This document shows positions 25,559 to 34,518 of a stretch of 64,000 nt of DNA, piece by piece. The stretch comes from Desulfuromonas soudanensis (GTDB lineage Bacteria > Desulfobacterota > Desulfuromonadia > Desulfuromonadales > WTL). The position numbers and the translations under genes were made by a program. Position 1 is the first letter of the stretch. Each line of letters begins with the position of its first letter. The stretch spans positions 2,333,504 to 2,397,503 of the forward strand of contig NZ_CP010802.1 in NCBI RefSeq assembly GCF_001278055.1, read 5' to 3'. The notes under the pieces are model-generated. The model saw only the letters and a list, made by a program, of their open reading frames with translations, was not told the DNA's origin and searched no databases.

Positions 25559-26119
25559 TTACCAACTGTCGGTCGAACTCTGTTGCATCCGGACAGTTCC
25601 CGTCGGCGACATAACGAGCCGATAATAGCGGCTGTTGGCGTTTTGCAGGACCACTCCCCCGAGGTTGTTCTCCAGAGGGAGTCCCCTGTAATTGAAACCG
25701 GCCCACATCGCCGGAGATGTCCCCGTGAAAGTTGAATTGGCGGACAAGGGCATGGACACGCCGGCACCAATGGCCTTTTCGATAATCTTCTCCTCATCAC
25801 CATCGGGGAGTCTGTTCCCGGCAACACCACCGGCACCGGCACCGTTGTCGATAAAGACCGTATATTCGCCGACGCCACCGGCGGGCGAATAGGCCCCTTT
25901 AATAAAAGAGATGGTTACATCGGTGTTTCGGCTTACGGCCTCGAGTCTTGCCGTATGAAAGGCCGAAAGCAGATCCCGCGCCTCGGACTTCAGCACAGTG
26001 TTCTGCCGCATTTGACGGATCCCCGGCACCGCAATGGCACTGGCAATAGCCAATATCGCCACAACGATCAGCAACTCAATCAGGGTAAAACCCTTGTTTC
26101 CCATCCGGCTTGCATTCAT
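25559..26119 (-). CDS. fimU: FimT/FimU (GspH-like) minor pilin
   Basis: First gene of the minor-pilin operon, 186 residues. The leader ends MGNKG before FTLIELLIVVAILAIASA, followed by the GspH/FimT domain. FimU-type pilins connect the priming complex to the major pilin shaft. FimT proteins can bind DNA in competent bacteria; the two are not safely separated by sequence alone. The ATG at 26119 has AGGAGGTAGGGG upstream. An internal ATG at 26104 would give a 5-residue leader. Confidence 0.85.
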   Translation of the reverse strand: MNASRMGNKGFTLIELLIVVAILAIASAIAVPGIRQMRQNTVLKSEARDLLSAFHTARLEAVSRNTDVTISFIKGAYSPAGGVGEYTVFIDNGAGAGGVAGNRLPDGDEEKIIEKAIGAGVSMPLSANSTFTGTSPAMWAGFNYRGLPLENNLGGVVLQNANSRYYRLVMSPTGTVRMQQSSTDSW

Positions 26120-26343
26120 CCCCTACCTCCTGCCTTAAACCCATGAGCAATATTCGCACCAATAAGCTCACAACAAAGACCATCCAGCGTTCCATCGGGG
26201 TCAAAGAACTGGAATGTAAACGACATTTCAGCAAAGCGGACCCCCTATGCGAGCGGTCACACTGGTGCCACTCATCGATTACCCCCCCAACGTCCCGCCT
26301 GAATGCGCAAATTCTGCGTACCACCACGCAGTTATTTCACCGT
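26120..26343. other. Leader region between the NtrC-type regulator and fimU
   Basis: No gene is seen in these 224 bp. A perfect CTGCGT-N6-ACGCAG dyad lies at 26314-26331, just after the regulator's stop codon, and could be a hairpin or an activator site. A TGGCAC box (minus strand, 26270-26265) has only TGAC where TTGC would be required, so it is not called as a sigma-54 promoter. Confidence 0.4.
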
Positions 26344-27699
26344 TCACTCGATGCCGTACTCCTTCACCTTATAGAGAAGGGCGCGCAGGCTGATCTCCAG
26401 CAGGCGCGCGGCATGGGTCCGATTTCCGCCCGTGGCCGCCAGGGCCTTGGCGATATATTCGCGCTCCAGGCGCGATGCCGCCTGTTTGAGGGAGAGACTG
26501 CTCGGCTCCGTGCGATTTTCACGGCGGACCTCCCAGGGGAGCTCGGCGCCGTCGATCGTCTCCCCCCGGCAGAAGATGAGGGTCTTCTCGATGAAGTTTT
26601 CCAGTTCCCGAACGTTTCCCGGCCACCGATATCCCTGGAGAAGGTCGATGGCGGCGCGGGTGAAAACCGGCGGCGATCGCCGCTCGCGGGCGGCGATGCG
26701 GGCAACGAAATGCTCGACGAGAAAGGGGAGGTCTTCCATCCGCTGCCGCAGGGGAGGAATGGGGATTTCCACCACGGCCAGGCGAAAATAGAGATCGTCG
26801 CGGAAACGCCCCCGGGCCACCTCCTCCCTGAGATCGCGGGCGGTGGCCGTCAGCACCCGGACATCGACCCGGCGCGAGCGGCTCTCTCCGACCCGGCGAA
26901 TTTCGCCCTCCTGAAGAACGCGCAGCAGCTTGGGTTGCAGTTCGAGGGGGAGTTCGCCGATTTCGTCGAGAAACAGAGTGCCGCCGTCGGCGGCCCCGAA
27001 CAGTCCGGGGCGGTCCCGGTCGGCGCCGGTGAAGGCCCCCTTGACGTGACCGAACAGTTCGCTCTCCATGAGGCTTGCCGATATTGCGCTGCAGTTGACG
27101 GCGACAAACGGACGATCCCTGCGCCCCCCCTCGTTGTGGAGGGCCCGGGCGACCAGCTCCTTGCCGGTCCCCGTTTCCCCGGTAATCAGGGCCGGGGAAG
27201 ACGAGACGGCCACCTGGCGGACCAGCTTCAAAACCTGCTCCATGGAGGCGCTGACGGAGACGATTCCCGATGGAGGGGAGACGGTCGCCAGTTCGTCGCG
27301 GAGACGGTCGTTTTCCCGCCGCAGGCGGAGGCGCTCTTCGGCCTTGCGCAGGGTCAGGATCACCTCATCGGGCTTGAAGGGCTTGGAGATGTAATCGTAG
27401 GCGCCGCGCTTCATGCATTCGATGGCGGTATCGATGGAACCGTAGGCGCTCATCATAATCAGCGTGACCGGAAGCTTGCGGGCAGCGACCTGATCGAGAA
27501 AGGCCAGCCCGTCCATCTCCGGCATGCGGATATCGCAGAGGACGAGGTCGAAGGGCTCCCCCTCGAGAATGGCAAGAGCGACGGCGCCGTCGGCCGCTTC
27601 GATCACCCTGTACCCGGCTTTTTCGAGGACCAGACGCAGCATGTGGCGCAGGGGCGCTTCATCGTCGATCACCAGGATCTTTTCATCGTCACGTTTCAT
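26344..27699 (-). CDS. NtrC-family sigma-54 response regulator upstream of the minor-pilin operon
   Basis: The 451-residue protein has a receiver with phospho-acceptor D56 (LCDIRMP), an AAA+ domain with Walker A GETGTGKE, an intact sigma-54 contact loop GAFTGA and Walker [11 protein letters not shown]. The C-terminal Fis-type HTH reads [18 protein letters not shown]. It should activate RpoN promoters. It overlaps the end of its kinase gene by 11 bp and is followed by fimU, so control of the minor pilins and pilY1 is the natural guess. The target promoter is not evident. Confidence 0.9.
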   Translation of the reverse strand: MKRDDEKILVIDDEAPLRHMLRLVLEKAGYRVIEAADGAVALAILEGEPFDLVLCDIRMPEMDGLAFLDQVAARKLPVTLIMMSAYGSIDTAIECMKRGAYDYISKPFKPDEVILTLRKAEERLRLRRENDRLRDELATVSPPSGIVSVSASMEQVLKLVRQVAVSSSPALITGETGTGKELVARALHNEGGRRDRPFVAVNCSAISASLMESELFGHVKGAFTGADRDRPGLFGAADGGTLFLDEIGELPLELQPKLLRVLQEGEIRRVGESRSRRVDVRVLTATARDLREEVARGRFRDDLYFRLAVVEIPIPPLRQRMEDLPFLVEHFVARIAARERRSPPVFTRAAIDLLQGYRWPGNVRELENFIEKTLIFCRGETIDGAELPWEVRRENRTEPSSLSLKQAASRLEREYIAKALAATGGNRTHAARLLEISLRALLYKVKEYGIE

Positions 27700-29197
27700 G
27701 GCACCTCGATTCGGCTTCCTTCAGCCTGACGGTAAAGCTGCTCCCCCTGCCGGGTTCGGACTGCACGGAAATGACGCCGCCGGCCTCGCTGACCACCCGG
27801 TGGCAGACGGATAGGCCGAGCCCGCGCCCGCGTCCCGGGGCCTTGGTGGTATAGAACGGATCGAAGATGTGACTGGCGATCTCCTGACTCATCCCGGCCC
27901 CGGTATCGGAGATCGAAAGGGAGACCCAGCCCGGCTCCGAACCTCCCGCGAGCCCGATCGTCCCCCCAGGGTCGCAGGCGTCCCGGGCATTCAGCAGAAG
28001 GTTGACGAAGACCTGCAGCAGTTTGTGTCTGGCGATGGAGGTTTTCGGCAGCTGCAAAGGGAGCGCATCGGTCAGGGACAAGGCTGCCAAAGCGCCTTGC
28101 TGGACAAGGATGTCCCGGGCCTCCCTCAGGACCTGAGCGGGATCGATCAGTTCGGTATCGATGGGCGAAGGAGCCGCGTAGTCGAGGAGGTCGCGGACCA
28201 GACGGTCGATGCGCCCGGTTTCGGTGAGGGCGCGTTCGGCCAGATCCTTTTCGGGGCCGGGACCAAGATCTCCCCGCAGGATTTCGAGATAGCCGATGAC
28301 GGCGCCGAGGGGATTGCCGATCTCGTGAGCCATGCCTGCGGCCAGATGACCGACCGAGGCCATCTTTTCCGAGCGCAGCAGCTCCTGCTGCGCCTGCAGG
28401 AGCTCCAGATTGGCATCATGCAGGGTGGCAATAGCCTCCTCGCTTTGCAAACGGCTCGCCTTGAGGGCGGCGACCATGGTGTTGAAGGAACCGGCAAGAT
28501 CGGAAATCTCGCTGGGGCCGGTAACGGGAAGGGTCTGTTCCAGATCGCCCCCGGCGACCTGCCGGGTGCTCGCCATCAGCTGCCGTACGGGGTGGACGAC
28601 GTTGCGGCTCAACAGATAAACGCCGGCTGAAACGAGTACGGTTCCGTACAGGAGGGCATAGAGAATGACCAGCTTCTGTGCTGAGGCGACCTGCCGGCGA
28701 ACATCCGCCAGGGAAAAACGGACCTGCAGAGAACCGGCAAATTGCTGGCGATGAAAAACAGGGACCGAGACGAGAACCGAGGCCGCGCCGCCAAACCCGG
28801 GGATCCGGTTAAAGTCGTAATCTATTTTTGACAGGGGTTCGGATTGATAGCGGACCTGAAGGATTTCGGTTCGGTCCGGGACAAAACCGGAAGAAGCGGC
28901 CAGCGACGTCAGATCCCTGTCGACAAGGCACCAGCCTGCAGGAGAAAGACTTCCGGAGAGGGGCTGGAGAACCGTTTCGACCCGTGCCCTGAGATCATCT
29001 TTTTCCGCAAGGTCGGGAGCCAGGACCCCGGCGACGATCTTCATCGTCGCGGAAACGGAAGATACCCGTTGGGCGACCAGTTCCCTTTCCGTCAATTTGA
29101 CCAGCAGAAAACCTCCGAGCAGGAGCGCCGCACCGACAAGAAAGGAGATGTTGACGATAATTTCCGTACGCAGTCCGACCCTTCTTTTCACGGACAT
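27689..29197 (-). CDS. Membrane sensor histidine kinase paired with the minor-pilin regulator
   Basis: From the ATG at 29197 the protein has 502 residues: a transmembrane helix (about 14-34), an extracytoplasmic sensor domain (about 40-180), a second helix, and a HAMP domain (about 205-260, NVVHPVRQLMAS). A short coiled coil, a HisKA domain with AAGMAHEIGNPL and a HATPase domain (DTGAGMSQE, GRGLGLS) follow. A longer start would add 25 residues before the first helix. The sensor domain has no obvious family. It overlaps the regulator gene. The 209-bp gap to the divergent ferredoxin gene must hold both promoters, but none is clear. Confidence 0.9.
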   Translation of the reverse strand: MSVKRRVGLRTEIIVNISFLVGAALLLGGFLLVKLTERELVAQRVSSVSATMKIVAGVLAPDLAEKDDLRARVETVLQPLSGSLSPAGWCLVDRDLTSLAASSGFVPDRTEILQVRYQSEPLSKIDYDFNRIPGFGGAASVLVSVPVFHRQQFAGSLQVRFSLADVRRQVASAQKLVILYALLYGTVLVSAGVYLLSRNVVHPVRQLMASTRQVAGGDLEQTLPVTGPSEISDLAGSFNTMVAALKASRLQSEEAIATLHDANLELLQAQQELLRSEKMASVGHLAAGMAHEIGNPLGAVIGYLEILRGDLGPGPEKDLAERALTETGRIDRLVRDLLDYAAPSPIDTELIDPAQVLREARDILVQQGALAALSLTDALPLQLPKTSIARHKLLQVFVNLLLNARDACDPGGTIGLAGGSEPGWVSLSISDTGAGMSQEIASHIFDPFYTTKAPGRGRGLGLSVCHRVVSEAGGVISVQSEPGRGSSFTVRLKEAESRCHET

Positions 29198-29406
29198 CTC
29201 CCCTGGCCGGCAGGTTGAGGAAAATCTGTCGTGCACGAATGACCCCCTCGGGCCACGGCCAAGATAGCACACAGCGCCGGCCGGGTGAAAGGGGGAGTCG
29301 GCGGCGAAGATAATATTTACGGGATCTTTGCTGCCGGCACTGGAAAAGAGACGATCAAACTGCTAGGATGCCGCCACCAAATCCGCCCAAAAAAAAGGAG
29401 ATCCCC

Positions 29407-29616
29407 ATGGCGCGCATTCCCGCCGTTGACCAGGACGCCTGCATCGGCTGCGAAGTCTGTACCCTGGTCTGCCCCGAAGTCTTCCGCATGACCGGCGACC
29501 ACGACGACCACCATGAGCACAAGTCGGAGGTCTACAACCCCGACGGCGCACCGGAGGAGAAGATCGAGCTGGCCATGGATCGCTGCCCGGCAGCCTGCAT
29601 CTACTGGCAGGATTGA
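29407..29616 (+). CDS. Monocluster [4Fe-4S] ferredoxin
   Basis: A 69-residue soluble electron carrier. Cluster ligands are CIGCEVC near the N-terminus plus the distal CP of DRCPAAC. A further Cys in TLVCP and the last Cys could form the disulfide known from Pyrococcus/Thermotoga-type ferredoxins. A His/Asp-rich stretch (GDHDDHHEHK) lies between them and is unusual, possibly binding metal. The ATG at 29407 follows AAGGAG. Its stop overlaps the start of the transporter gene. Confidence 0.92.
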   Translation: MARIPAVDQDACIGCEVCTLVCPEVFRMTGDHDDHHEHKSEVYNPDGAPEEKIELAMDRCPAACIYWQD

Positions 29617-30821
29617 CCCCTGCCCCCTTGAAGACCGCCGGCAACATCCGCAAACTCTACGCCTTTGCCTTTTTGAAGATGACGCTCTTTCCCATGGCGA
29701 TCATCACCCTCTTCTGGAAGGATCACATCGGCCTGTCCCTGACGGAGATTCTCCTGCTGCAGGGGATCTTCTCGGTGGCGACGCTGTTGATGGAGTACCC
29801 CTCGGGCTACCTCAGCGACCGCCTCGGCTACCGCTTCGCCCTCACCCTGGCCTCCCTCATCGGCATCGTCGGCTGGGGGTTCTACACCGCGGCCGACACC
29901 TTCGCCGGGGTCCTTGTCGCCGAAATCCTCCTCGGGGTTTCCTTCGCCTTTATCAGCGGCTCCGATGCGGCGCTCCTCTTCGAAACGTTGCGCCTTGAGG
30001 GGAAGGAAGACGAATACGCCCGCTACGACGGCCGGATGGCCGGAGCCGCCCAGATCGGCGAGGCGGCCGGGGCCCTCTTTGCCGGCGTTCTCTATGCCGC
30101 TGCCCCTTTGAGTCCTTTCTACATCCAGGTCGGCGTCTGGGCCCTCGCCCTCGGGATATCCTGGAAGCTGGTGGAGCCCCCCGTCCCCCAGCGCCAGGCG
30201 GTGACCTCCCACCTCGCCGAGGCCCTGAAGCAGATCCGCTACGCCCTCATCGACAACCGGCGGCTGCGCTATGCCATCCTCTTCTCCACCGTCCTGGGGA
30301 TCGCCTCCTTCTACCCCGTGTGGCTGATCCAGCCCTACATGCAGGAGAACGGAGTTCCCCTGGCCTGGTTCGGGCCGGTGTGGGCCGGAGCCAACCTGAG
30401 CGTCGCCCTCTTCTCCCTCATCGGCCACCGGATCCATTTCCATCTCGGCGACAGGGGACTGACCGGGCTCTTCCTCCTCCTGATCGTCGCCGGCTATCTG
30501 GTCCTCGGGCTGACCGCCGGGGTCTGGAGCTTCCTCGGCTACTACCTCCTTACGGCGATGCGCGGCCTGCAGGGGCCGATCCTGCGCAACCACCTGCAGC
30601 GCTCCAGCAGCCGGGAAAACCGGGCCAGCATCCTCTCCCTGAAGTCGCTGATCTTCCGCCTTCTCTTCGTCGGCAGCGGGCCGCTGGTCGGCGCCCTTGC
30701 GGACCATTGGGGGCTGCGCCCGACCTTCCTCCTCCTCGCCCTCCTCCTGGGAACGATCCTTTTGCCCCTGGCCGCCCTTTTCCTCCGCACCCTCGATCCC
30801 CGCCCCCGGGCGGAGACATGA
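29613..30821 (+). CDS. MFS transporter
   Basis: A 402-residue inner-membrane protein with about 12 transmembrane helices. The loop 2-3 motif GYLSDRLGYRFAL matches the MFS consensus G..aDr.Grr. The substrate cannot be inferred. The TTG at 29613 overlaps the ferredoxin stop (TTGA). A second TTG five codons on is an alternative, and there is no ATG before the first helix. Coupling with a ferredoxin gene is unexplained. Confidence 0.85.
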   Translation: MTPAPLKTAGNIRKLYAFAFLKMTLFPMAIITLFWKDHIGLSLTEILLLQGIFSVATLLMEYPSGYLSDRLGYRFALTLASLIGIVGWGFYTAADTFAGVLVAEILLGVSFAFISGSDAALLFETLRLEGKEDEYARYDGRMAGAAQIGEAAGALFAGVLYAAAPLSPFYIQVGVWALALGISWKLVEPPVPQRQAVTSHLAEALKQIRYALIDNRRLRYAILFSTVLGIASFYPVWLIQPYMQENGVPLAWFGPVWAGANLSVALFSLIGHRIHFHLGDRGLTGLFLLLIVAGYLVLGLTAGVWSFLGYYLLTAMRGLQGPILRNHLQRSSSRENRASILSLKSLIFRLLFVGSGPLVGALADHWGLRPTFLLLALLLGTILLPLAALFLRTLDPRPRAET

Positions 30822-30871
30822 ATCCTTGCAATCGACGATTGAAGATCTAGAATTTGTGCGGGGAGGGATCG

Positions 30872-31441
30872 ATGGGAAACAGGGAAGGAAAAGGGATGGG
30901 GAGAGGCCTTCGGCTGTTGACGCTCCTGGTGGCGCTCCTGATCGGTGCCGGTTGCGCGGGGAAGACAAAGTCGCAGGACGCTCTTTCGGAACACGAATCG
31001 TACTATCTCAACGCCAACCTCGACTTCGCCATCGAATACCCCCATGATTGGATCCGGACCAAAGGGGGCAAAAAGGGCGCCGTTTCCGACCCGTACACGG
31101 TGGAATGGCTCTCCCCCGCTCCCCCGGGGGAAGGGAGCCCGGCGAGGGGGCGCGTCACCGCCCTCCCCCCCTCCCTGGTCCGGGGAGGCATAAAGGAGAT
31201 GCTGGAAATCTTTCAATCCGCTCATCCCGGCTTCGTCGTGACCGACCGCCGCGAGATCGAACTCCCTTCCGGCCCGGCCCTGCAGATTCTCGGTCACACC
31301 CCGCAGCGCACCTATCAGGTGGTTTTTTTGACCTCCTACCGCCGCGCCTTTACCCTCTCCTTCTCCTCCCCGCCGGAATATTTCGACCGGTTCCGCCCAG
31401 CTTTTTCGAGGATGGCCGAATCTCTCACCCTTCTCGAATAG
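30872..31441 (+). CDS. Predicted lipoprotein, PsbP/DcrB-like fold possible
   Basis: From the ATG at 30872 (GGGGAGGG upstream) the 189-residue product has a lipoprotein signal peptide ending at a lipobox (LIGAGC, about residues 20-25). A compact alpha/beta domain beginning with NLDFAIEYPHDWI follows. This opening, a 'mature protein with F.I.YP..W' pattern, resembles DcrB/PsbP-type domains, known only as envelope proteins of mixed function. The 3' end overlaps the 3' end of the convergent RND gene by 17 bp. Confidence 0.75.
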   Translation: MGNREGKGMGRGLRLLTLLVALLIGAGCAGKTKSQDALSEHESYYLNANLDFAIEYPHDWIRTKGGKKGAVSDPYTVEWLSPAPPGEGSPARGRVTALPPSLVRGGIKEMLEIFQSAHPGFVVTDRREIELPSGPALQILGHTPQRTYQVVFLTSYRRAFTLSFSSPPEYFDRFRPAFSRMAESLTLLE

Positions 31442-34400
31442 TTTCCTTCCGGGTCATGAGGGAATAGAGCACCGGCACCACGACCAGGGTCAGCAGGGTC
31501 GCCACCGCCAGACCGAAGATCACCGCCACCGCCATCGGCCCCCACCACTGGGCCGACTCGCCGCCGATTTCCCAGCTGAAACTCTTGAAGTCGAAACTCA
31601 CCCCCACCGCCATCGGCAGCAGGCCGAGAATGGTCGTCACCGCGGTGAGCATCACCGGCCGGAAGCGCACGATCCCGGCCTGGATCAGCGCCTCGCGCAA
31701 GGCAAGTCCCTGAAGGCGCAGCTGATTGACGTAGTCGATGAGGACGATGGCATTGTTGACCACCACCCCGGCCAGAGAGATGACGCCGATGCCGGTCATG
31801 ATGATGCCGAAGGGGGTGGCGGTGATCAGGAGTCCGAGAAAGACCCCGGAGAGGGAGAGGATCACCGAGGTCATGACGATGAAGGTCTGGATCAGGGAGT
31901 TGAACTGAGTGACCAGAACCAGGATGATGAGAAAGATCGCTGACAGAAATGCCTTGGCGAGAAAGGTCGAGGCCTTCTGCTGCTCTTCCTGCTCCCCGGA
32001 GAAGTCGACCTTGTAGCCGGCGGGGAGATTGAGCCCGGCCAGACGCGCCTGAGCCTCCCGAAGGACCTCGTTGCTGTTGCGTCCGAAGGTGTTGGCGGTG
32101 AGGGTGACCACCCTTTTCTGATCGAGATGACGGATGGAGCCGAAGCCGGTGGCCATTTCGATGCGGGCGACGGTGGAGAGGGGGACGGGACTGCCGTCGC
32201 GGGTCGGGATCAGCAGATTTTCGATATCGGCCATCGTCTGACGGCGCGCTTCGGGGAGGCGGGCGACGATGTCGTATTCATCGTTCCCCTGGCGGTAGAT
32301 CCCCAGTTTGCTGCCGCTGATCGCCGCCTTGACCGTGCGGGAGATATCGGCCGTCGAGAGACCGAGGAGGGAGGCCTTTTCCCGGTCGACCAGCACCCGG
32401 ATTTCCGGCTTGGCCTGGGTGAAATCGTCCTTCAGATCCACCAGACCCGGCACGTCCTCGATGAGGCTCCTGGCCTGGTCGGCAAGGAGCCCGAGAATGA
32501 CGATATCCTCGCCGCTGATCTCGACGCTCACCGGCGCACCGGTGGGCGGCCCCTCCTTCTGCTTTTCGACCTTGATCTCCGCCCCGGCCAGACCCGCCAC
32601 CTTTTCGCGAATTCGCCCCAGCACCCGGTTGGTATCCTCATGGCGGACGGACCGCTCGACAAAGTTGAGGGAGACCTTGCTCTGGTTGGCCGGAGAGCTG
32701 CCGTCGCCGCCGGACTCGGTGCCGGCCGAAACCCCGACTTCGGCGATGGTGAATTCCACATCCGGTTCGCTTTGAGCCACCGTCTCGACGATCTTCGCCA
32801 GAGTGTTGGACGTTTCCAGGTTGGCTCCTTCCGGGGCTTTGATTTCCACGTAGGCGTTGTTCGGTTCGGTCTCTGGAAAGAGTTCGACGCCGTGCCCCAT
32901 CAGGCCGTAGATCCCGGAGATCACCACCAGAAAGAGGACGGAACCGGAGACGACGACGAGGCGATGCCCGAGGGAGAACTCGAGAATGCGCCGATAGATG
33001 CGCAGTATCCAGGGGGTGCCTTTGCCGTCCCCCCCGTCGCCGGGGCGCAGGCGCATGAAGCTGGCGCAGAGAACCGGATTGATCACCAGGGCGACGAAGA
33101 GCGAGGCGGTGAGGGTAATCATCAGGGTAATCGGGAGAAACTTCATGAACTCGCCCATGATCCCCGGCCAGAAAATCAGCGGCAAAAAGGCGCAGAGGGT
33201 GGTCAGGGTCGAGCTGATGACCGGCCAGCCGACTTCGGCGACGGCGGCCCGGGATGCGGCGACCCGCCCCTTCCCTTCCTGCATGTGGCGGTAGATGTTC
33301 TCGACGATGACGATGGCGTTGTCGACCAGCATCCCGAGGGCCAGAATCAGGCTGAAAAGGACCACCATGTTGAGGGTGATGCCGAAAGCCTGCAGCACCA
33401 CAAAGGAAAAGAGCATGGAGAAGGGGATCGCCAGGGCGACAAAGAAGGCGTTGGTCACCCCGAGAAAAAGGAAGATGACCGCCACGACAAGGATCAGCCC
33501 GGTGAGAATATTATTCTCCAGGTCGGCGACCATGCGCCGGATGTCCTTGGACTGATTCATGGTCACCGCCAGCTCGATACCGGGGGGGAGTTGGTCGCCG
33601 GCGGCCGACAGCAGGGCGAAGACCTGGTCGGCGACGGCAATGATATTCTCGCCGGTGCGTTTCTTCACCGCCAGGGTCACGCTCTGGCGACCGTTGAGAC
33701 GGGCGTGGCTCTGCCGGTCTTCGAAGGTGTCTACAACCTGTGCCACATCCTTGAAGTAGATCGGCTTGCCGTCCCGGGCCACCAGCACAAGGTTGTCGAT
33801 GATCGAAGGATCGGTAAACTCGCCGGGAATGCGCAGCAGGTACTTGCCGCGGCCGATATCGATGCTGCCGCCGGGGATGTTGACGTTTTCCTGGCTGATG
33901 GAGGTGAGAATCTCCGTGAACGAGAGCTGGTAGGCGGCCATCCGCTCCGGATCGAACTCGACGCGGATCTGCCGCTCCCGGCCGCCGGTCAAGACCACGT
34001 CGAGGACGCCGGGAATCTCTTCGATGCGGTCCTGCAGCTCTTCCCCGACACCCTTGAGGACCGCTTCGTCCACATCCCCGGAGACGGCGACCATCAGGAT
34101 CGGGAATTCGCTGAAGTTGATCTCGAGGATCGAAGGGTCGTTCTCCAGATCGTCGGGGAGATCCCCCTTGGCCTGATCGACCTTGTCACGCACCCACTGC
34201 AGGGCGTTGTCGATGTCGACCCTGGGATTGAACTCGATGGTGATCATCGAGGAACCTTCCGCCGAAACGGAGCGGATCTCCTCCACATCCTTGAGCCCCT
34301 TGAGCTTGCGTTCGATGGGGAGGGTGATCAGGGTCTCGATGTCGGTGGGGGCGACCCCCTCGTATGTCGTCACCACAAGCACGTAGGGGATGGTGATGTC

Positions 34401-34514
34401 CGGGGTCGACTCCCGGGGAAGGGTCAGATAGCAGTAAACCCCGGCGATGACCGCAAAGAGCATCAGGGTGAAAACCGTGCTGCGGTGGCCGATGGCGGCG
34501 TTGGAAATCAGCAT
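31425..34514 (-). CDS. RND-family efflux pump inner-membrane subunit
   Basis: A 1029-residue proton-driven exporter of the HAE1/AcrB type, with 12 transmembrane helices and two large periplasmic loops (about residues 35-330 and 555-860). In helix 4 the proton relay reads GMLVDNAIVIVEN: the first Asp is kept, while the second is Asn, as in many non-enterobacterial RND pumps. The substrate is unknown. It starts 4 bp after the adaptor gene in a TetR-adaptor-pump operon. No outer-membrane TolC-like gene is adjacent. Confidence 0.95.
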   Translation of the reverse strand: MLISNAAIGHRSTVFTLMLFAVIAGVYCYLTLPRESTPDITIPYVLVVTTYEGVAPTDIETLITLPIERKLKGLKDVEEIRSVSAEGSSMITIEFNPRVDIDNALQWVRDKVDQAKGDLPDDLENDPSILEINFSEFPILMVAVSGDVDEAVLKGVGEELQDRIEEIPGVLDVVLTGGRERQIRVEFDPERMAAYQLSFTEILTSISQENVNIPGGSIDIGRGKYLLRIPGEFTDPSIIDNLVLVARDGKPIYFKDVAQVVDTFEDRQSHARLNGRQSVTLAVKKRTGENIIAVADQVFALLSAAGDQLPPGIELAVTMNQSKDIRRMVADLENNILTGLILVVAVIFLFLGVTNAFFVALAIPFSMLFSFVVLQAFGITLNMVVLFSLILALGMLVDNAIVIVENIYRHMQEGKGRVAASRAAVAEVGWPVISSTLTTLCAFLPLIFWPGIMGEFMKFLPITLMITLTASLFVALVINPVLCASFMRLRPGDGGDGKGTPWILRIYRRILEFSLGHRLVVVSGSVLFLVVISGIYGLMGHGVELFPETEPNNAYVEIKAPEGANLETSNTLAKIVETVAQSEPDVEFTIAEVGVSAGTESGGDGSSPANQSKVSLNFVERSVRHEDTNRVLGRIREKVAGLAGAEIKVEKQKEGPPTGAPVSVEISGEDIVILGLLADQARSLIEDVPGLVDLKDDFTQAKPEIRVLVDREKASLLGLSTADISRTVKAAISGSKLGIYRQGNDEYDIVARLPEARRQTMADIENLLIPTRDGSPVPLSTVARIEMATGFGSIRHLDQKRVVTLTANTFGRNSNEVLREAQARLAGLNLPAGYKVDFSGEQEEQQKASTFLAKAFLSAIFLIILVLVTQFNSLIQTFIVMTSVILSLSGVFLGLLITATPFGIIMTGIGVISLAGVVVNNAIVLIDYVNQLRLQGLALREALIQAGIVRFRPVMLTAVTTILGLLPMAVGVSFDFKSFSWEIGGESAQWWGPMAVAVIFGLAVATLLTLVVVPVLYSLMTRKETIREG

Positions 34515-34518
34515 GGAT

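Noticed and set aside
26256-26270. Sigma-54 promoter for fimU (TGGCAC on the minus strand)
   Set aside because: The -24 box is perfect, but the -12 position reads TGAC rather than TTGC and lacks the essential GC, so the match is likely chance.
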